Shown: piece after piece, positions 61,244-64,000 of the stretch
Numbering within the stretch: the first letter of the stretch is position 1
Layout: every line of letters begins with the position of its first letter
Source of the DNA: MGIIb-O1 sp002457595
GTDB taxonomy: Archaea; Thermoplasmatota; Poseidoniia; Poseidoniales; Thalassarchaeaceae
DNA: 64,000 bases
Assembly (NCBI GenBank): GCA_045568115.1
Contig: JBJLBO010000001.1
Location: 1-64,000, forward strand
Direction of reading: 5' to 3'
Position numbers and translations under genes: made by a program
Notes under the pieces: model-generated
Database searches by the model: none
Told to the model about the DNA's origin: nothing
What the model saw: the letters and a program-made list of their open reading frames with translations, nothing else

Positions 61244-64000
61244 ATGCGAGTGACCATTCAGTCTATTCTGATGGTTTTGTTTATTCTATCTTCACTCAAT
61301 TCGCCAGACCATTATCTTGAGGATTCTATAGAAGCAAAAGTTTCTGAACGTGTTCCATCATTAGACCTACTGATATTTGGAAACTCTTATACTTCGAACA
61401 ATCAACTGACAAACCATATTGAAAATACTTTGAATCAAGCAGGCCATAACCCCAATGTTGAAGCAAAAACTAGCGGAGGAGCAACTCTAGATTGGCATAG
61501 AGATCAAGTAGAAAATGACAATTCAGAGTGGGACTTATCTTTAGATGAACCAAGAGATTACATAATATTACAAGATCAAAGTCAGGTGCCTGGATTTCCC
61601 GTAAACTCGCAATATTGGCAAAATAGTCTATCTGGAGCACAAACCATAGACTCGCGTAATGAGATGAAAGGAGGGGATACCATCTTTTTCATGACTTGGG
61701 GGTATCGAAATGGAGATAGCAATAACGCATTTATATACCCTGATTATCCAACAATGCAAAATCGTTTGAAGAATGGCTACGAGATGTATGTTGAAAATAC
61801 ATCTACTGAAGAAAGACCAACCTTCATCGCTCCAGTTGGATTAGCATTCCTACACATTTATGAACAAATTGAAGATAATGGAAGTGACCCAACATTAGAT
61901 GGTACATCGTTCTCAAATCTATATTCGGCAGATGATTCACACCCATCTATAGAGGGTACATATCTGGCAACATGTGTATTCTTTGCGACAATAACGGGAG
62001 ATAGCCCAGTTGGATTATCTACAATCTCTGGAGTTTCTGATTCACGTGCGCAGGAATTGCAGCAAGTTGCTGCAAATACTGTTTTCAATGAAACTCCTGA
62101 TTACTTATATCCATGGCAATTTGATAAAAAAGATGTAACTTTTGGAGTTGATTCGGGATCTATTTTCAATATTGACCCGGGGGCAACAATAGGATTAGCT
62201 GTTAACTTCACTAACAATGCAGAGATAGATACCACCACCATGATTTCAGTATCAGGACCTGAAAATTGGATTATCAATTGGGATAAAGATACAACACCAG
62301 AAGTTGGCTACTCATTCCCTGCCCCATCCGATTCAATTCAATGGATTGATTTTACAATACAGGCACCTAATGTTAGTAATGGGGTCCCACTAGCAAATTC
62401 ACTTCATGACTTTAGCATTCATCTTGTTAGTGATTCTGATGCAAGTCAGGATTGGTACAATTTTTCAATTCGCTACGGAGTTTGGCAAGGTATTGAAATT
62501 GTAAGTGCGGGAGGTAATGCATCTATAGATCCTGATGGAATAGTGAATCTTGATTTATTAGTCAAGAACATTGGAAATATAGTAAACAATCTTGCAATTA
62601 GCATGGTGCCACTTGATGAAAATAACTCTCAAGTCGGCACTCCTGGTTCGTCTTTTGACCATGACGGATGGACTGCAATCATGTTTAATCAAGTAAATTT
62701 AGAGAACATGAACCCGAATGAAATAGCCAGTACGCAAGTCCAAGTAAAATCTCCAGATTTCTCTTCAGGAGAAATAAAAATCGAGTTTTATGTTACGGCA
62801 AATGGTTTAGTTGATCCAATTACAGCCATACAGACTGTAAAAATCGTTCCTCGTTCGGGTGGTGATTTAGGACTAACAAATATCAATTGTAACTTTGACA
62901 CGATTCCGGGGGAATCTTGCTTTGTAGAATTATTTATTGAGAATACAGGAGACTCAGCATTTGAATATAATTTATCTTTAGTTGAAAAACCAGGATGGTT
63001 AGAGGTCAATATTTCAAATCAGAACTATTTTCTCGAATCAGGGCAAACAATTCATGGAATTGACGTTGAGAATTCAGTCGCAGAAAATATTCAGGCTGGG
63101 GTGTCAGGGACGGTAAGAATTCAAGTTGAAGTTGACGGATGGATTCCTGCTGAAGTGACATATGAAATTACAGTTGAGGCGGTTCACTCATGGCAAGTTA
63201 TTCGCTCCGACTCAGAAGTCAAGGATGGAAGATTGATAGGATACTGGGAGATTCTCAATAATGGAAATAGCCCGGATGGGATTGTTGTTAGCGTAAGCAG
63301 CAATGTATTCACCTCTTTTGGAGTCATTCATTCGTCGTCAGGAGAAGGAATAAACCAACAATTGCCCTCATTTCAAATTCTAGATATCCCCTATGGTGAC
63401 TCCGTTTTATTTGAAGTATGGATGGATGTTCCTGAGGAAGCTCCTGTTGAAACAGAAGCGATTTTGACTGTTGAAATTCAATCATTTAGGAACCCAGGAA
63501 TTGTATTTGTTGATGAACATAGAGCAACGATTTTAGGTGAAGAAATTATAGAACCAGATGCATCGACAGATAAGTCATCAAAGATTACTACATTCTTGCA
63601 AAGATGGTTGCAAACTATTCTAATCGTCATTGTCAGCCTGATCGGAACAATTGGTGTCACATTCGCAATTCGTCACAGAATAGAGAAGGATAGAGAGTAT
63701 TACGAACAACAGAATCCAAAAGTTTTCGTTGAAGAACCAAGTGATTGGATGTCGAAGTTCAATGATGACAAGGAAAAAGAAATTGAGATTATTGAAAGCC
63801 CAACGACTGACTTAGAGTCATTTAGAAGTGAATTTATGTCTAAGTCAGGGACTCATTCACGAACAGTAAAATCAGAAATAGATCAAGAAATTATTGAAGA
63901 AGCACAAGAGGTTCTTGAAGAGGCGTATGTAGAGAAAACCATTTCAGAAGTAATTGAAATTGCAGACAAATTAGATGATGACGACATAATTCACCCCGAC
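61244..64000 (+). CDS. Anchored surface protein with SGNH-hydrolase domain (partial)
   Basis: The frame is open from ATG at 61244 to the window edge, at least 919 residues. A signal peptide ends near residue 20. The first 270 residues resemble the SGNH/DUF4886 hydrolase fold: FGNSYT (Ser48 as block I nucleophile), ILQDQSQ as block II/III, and DDSHPSIEG (D230-x-x-H233) as block V. About 500 residues of NEW3/CARDB-like beta repeats follow, then a membrane helix near 785-810 and an acidic cytoplasmic tail. It would act as an esterase or deacylase on the cell surface. The C-terminus is missing. Confidence 0.8.
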   Translation, partial: MRVTIQSILMVLFILSSLNSPDHYLEDSIEAKVSERVPSLDLLIFGNSYTSNNQLTNHIENTLNQAGHNPNVEAKTSGGATLDWHRDQVENDNSEWDLSLDEPRDYIILQDQSQVPGFPVNSQYWQNSLSGAQTIDSRNEMKGGDTIFFMTWGYRNGDSNNAFIYPDYPTMQNRLKNGYEMYVENTSTEERPTFIAPVGLAFLHIYEQIEDNGSDPTLDGTSFSNLYSADDSHPSIEGTYLATCVFFATITGDSPVGLSTISGVSDSRAQELQQVAANTVFNETPDYLYPWQFDKKDVTFGVDSGSIFNIDPGATIGLAVNFTNNAEIDTTTMISVSGPENWIINWDKDTTPEVGYSFPAPSDSIQWIDFTIQAPNVSNGVPLANSLHDFSIHLVSDSDASQDWYNFSIRYGVWQGIEIVSAGGNASIDPDGIVNLDLLVKNIGNIVNNLAISMVPLDENNSQVGTPGSSFDHDGWTAIMFNQVNLENMNPNEIASTQVQVKSPDFSSGEIKIEFYVTANGLVDPITAIQTVKIVPRSGGDLGLTNINCNFDTIPGESCFVELFIENTGDSAFEYNLSLVEKPGWLEVNISNQNYFLESGQTIHGIDVENSVAENIQAGVSGTVRIQVEVDGWIPAEVTYEITVEAVHSWQVIRSDSEVKDGRLIGYWEILNNGNSPDGIVVSVSSNVFTSFGVIHSSSGEGINQQLPSFQILDIPYGDSVLFEVWMDVPEEAPVETEAILTVEIQSFRNPGIVFVDEHRATILGEEIIEPDASTDKSSKITTFLQRWLQTILIVIVSLIGTIGVTFAIRHRIEKDREYYEQQNPKVFVEEPSDWMSKFNDDKEKEIEIIESPTTDLESFRSEFMSKSGTHSRTVKSEIDQEIIEEAQEVLEEAYVEKTISEVIEIADKLDDDDIIHPD

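Overview
The window looks like the genome of a planktonic marine archaeon of the Thermoplasmatota, most likely Marine Group II/III (Poseidoniales-like). It has an archaeal RNA polymerase operon (H-B-A'-A'') with one unsplit RpoB, plus archaeal eL30, eS1, eIF6, Pop5/Rpr2-type RNase P proteins and type II GAPDH. A 23S-5S rRNA unit lies here with no 16S beside it. Bacterial-looking metabolic genes are mixed in (plsC-like acyltransferase, thyA, folA, bacterial-type adk), along with large anchored surface proteins. Many genes carry a Shine-Dalgarno sequence of the GAGGTGA type. This placement is an inference from gene content; no tree could be run.

Layout: 1-1413, end of a calcium-repeat surface protein and a secreted anchored protein. 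1493-5177, acyltransferase, thymidylate synthase, DHFR, DoxX-like and MscS channel genes. 5174-9637, MazG, nucleoside phosphorylase, eS1 with a SAP tail, an RNA-binding protein, ferredoxin and PdxS. 9651-18618, an unusual block with four COG1340-like coiled-coil proteins, a zinc-ribbon membrane protein, a DtxR regulator, a multi-pass membrane protein and an unknown protein. 18706-27990, RNA polymerase operon ending in eL30. 28040-31294, tRNA-Lys, HemK-like methyltransferase, biotin ligase, RNase P component, FtsZ-like GTPase and a TPR protein.

31444-38234 is a respiratory operon: anchored secreted protein, small membrane protein, Rieske protein, cytochrome b N-half, a 926-residue fusion of the cytochrome b C-half to a cytoplasmic HdrD-like iron-sulfur/CCG module, a ferredoxin and a small membrane protein. 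This is the strongest candidate for an undescribed system. 38291-42963 holds a dolichol-kinase-like protein and a propionyl-CoA module (mutase B12 subunit, MeaB GTPase, carboxyltransferase, biotin carrier and two small unknown proteins); biotin ligase lies at 29015. 43022-51495 has threonine synthase, eIF6, the rRNA unit, an NhaD/ArsB-type transporter, YhbY, RNase P component 4 and adenylate kinase. 51542-64000 has a giant subtilase, GAPDH, a glutamate-synthase-like fusion, PheT and a partial SGNH-hydrolase surface protein.

Recurring themes: nucleic-acid-binding modules added to core information proteins (the same N-terminal domain on RpoA'' and RpoH; SAP on eS1); a nearly identical promoter ahead of the 23S unit and eS1; GGTCA-type palindromic sites; and two genes whose reading frame extends upstream of the last usable start codon. 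I saw no CRISPR array, insertion sequence or integrase.
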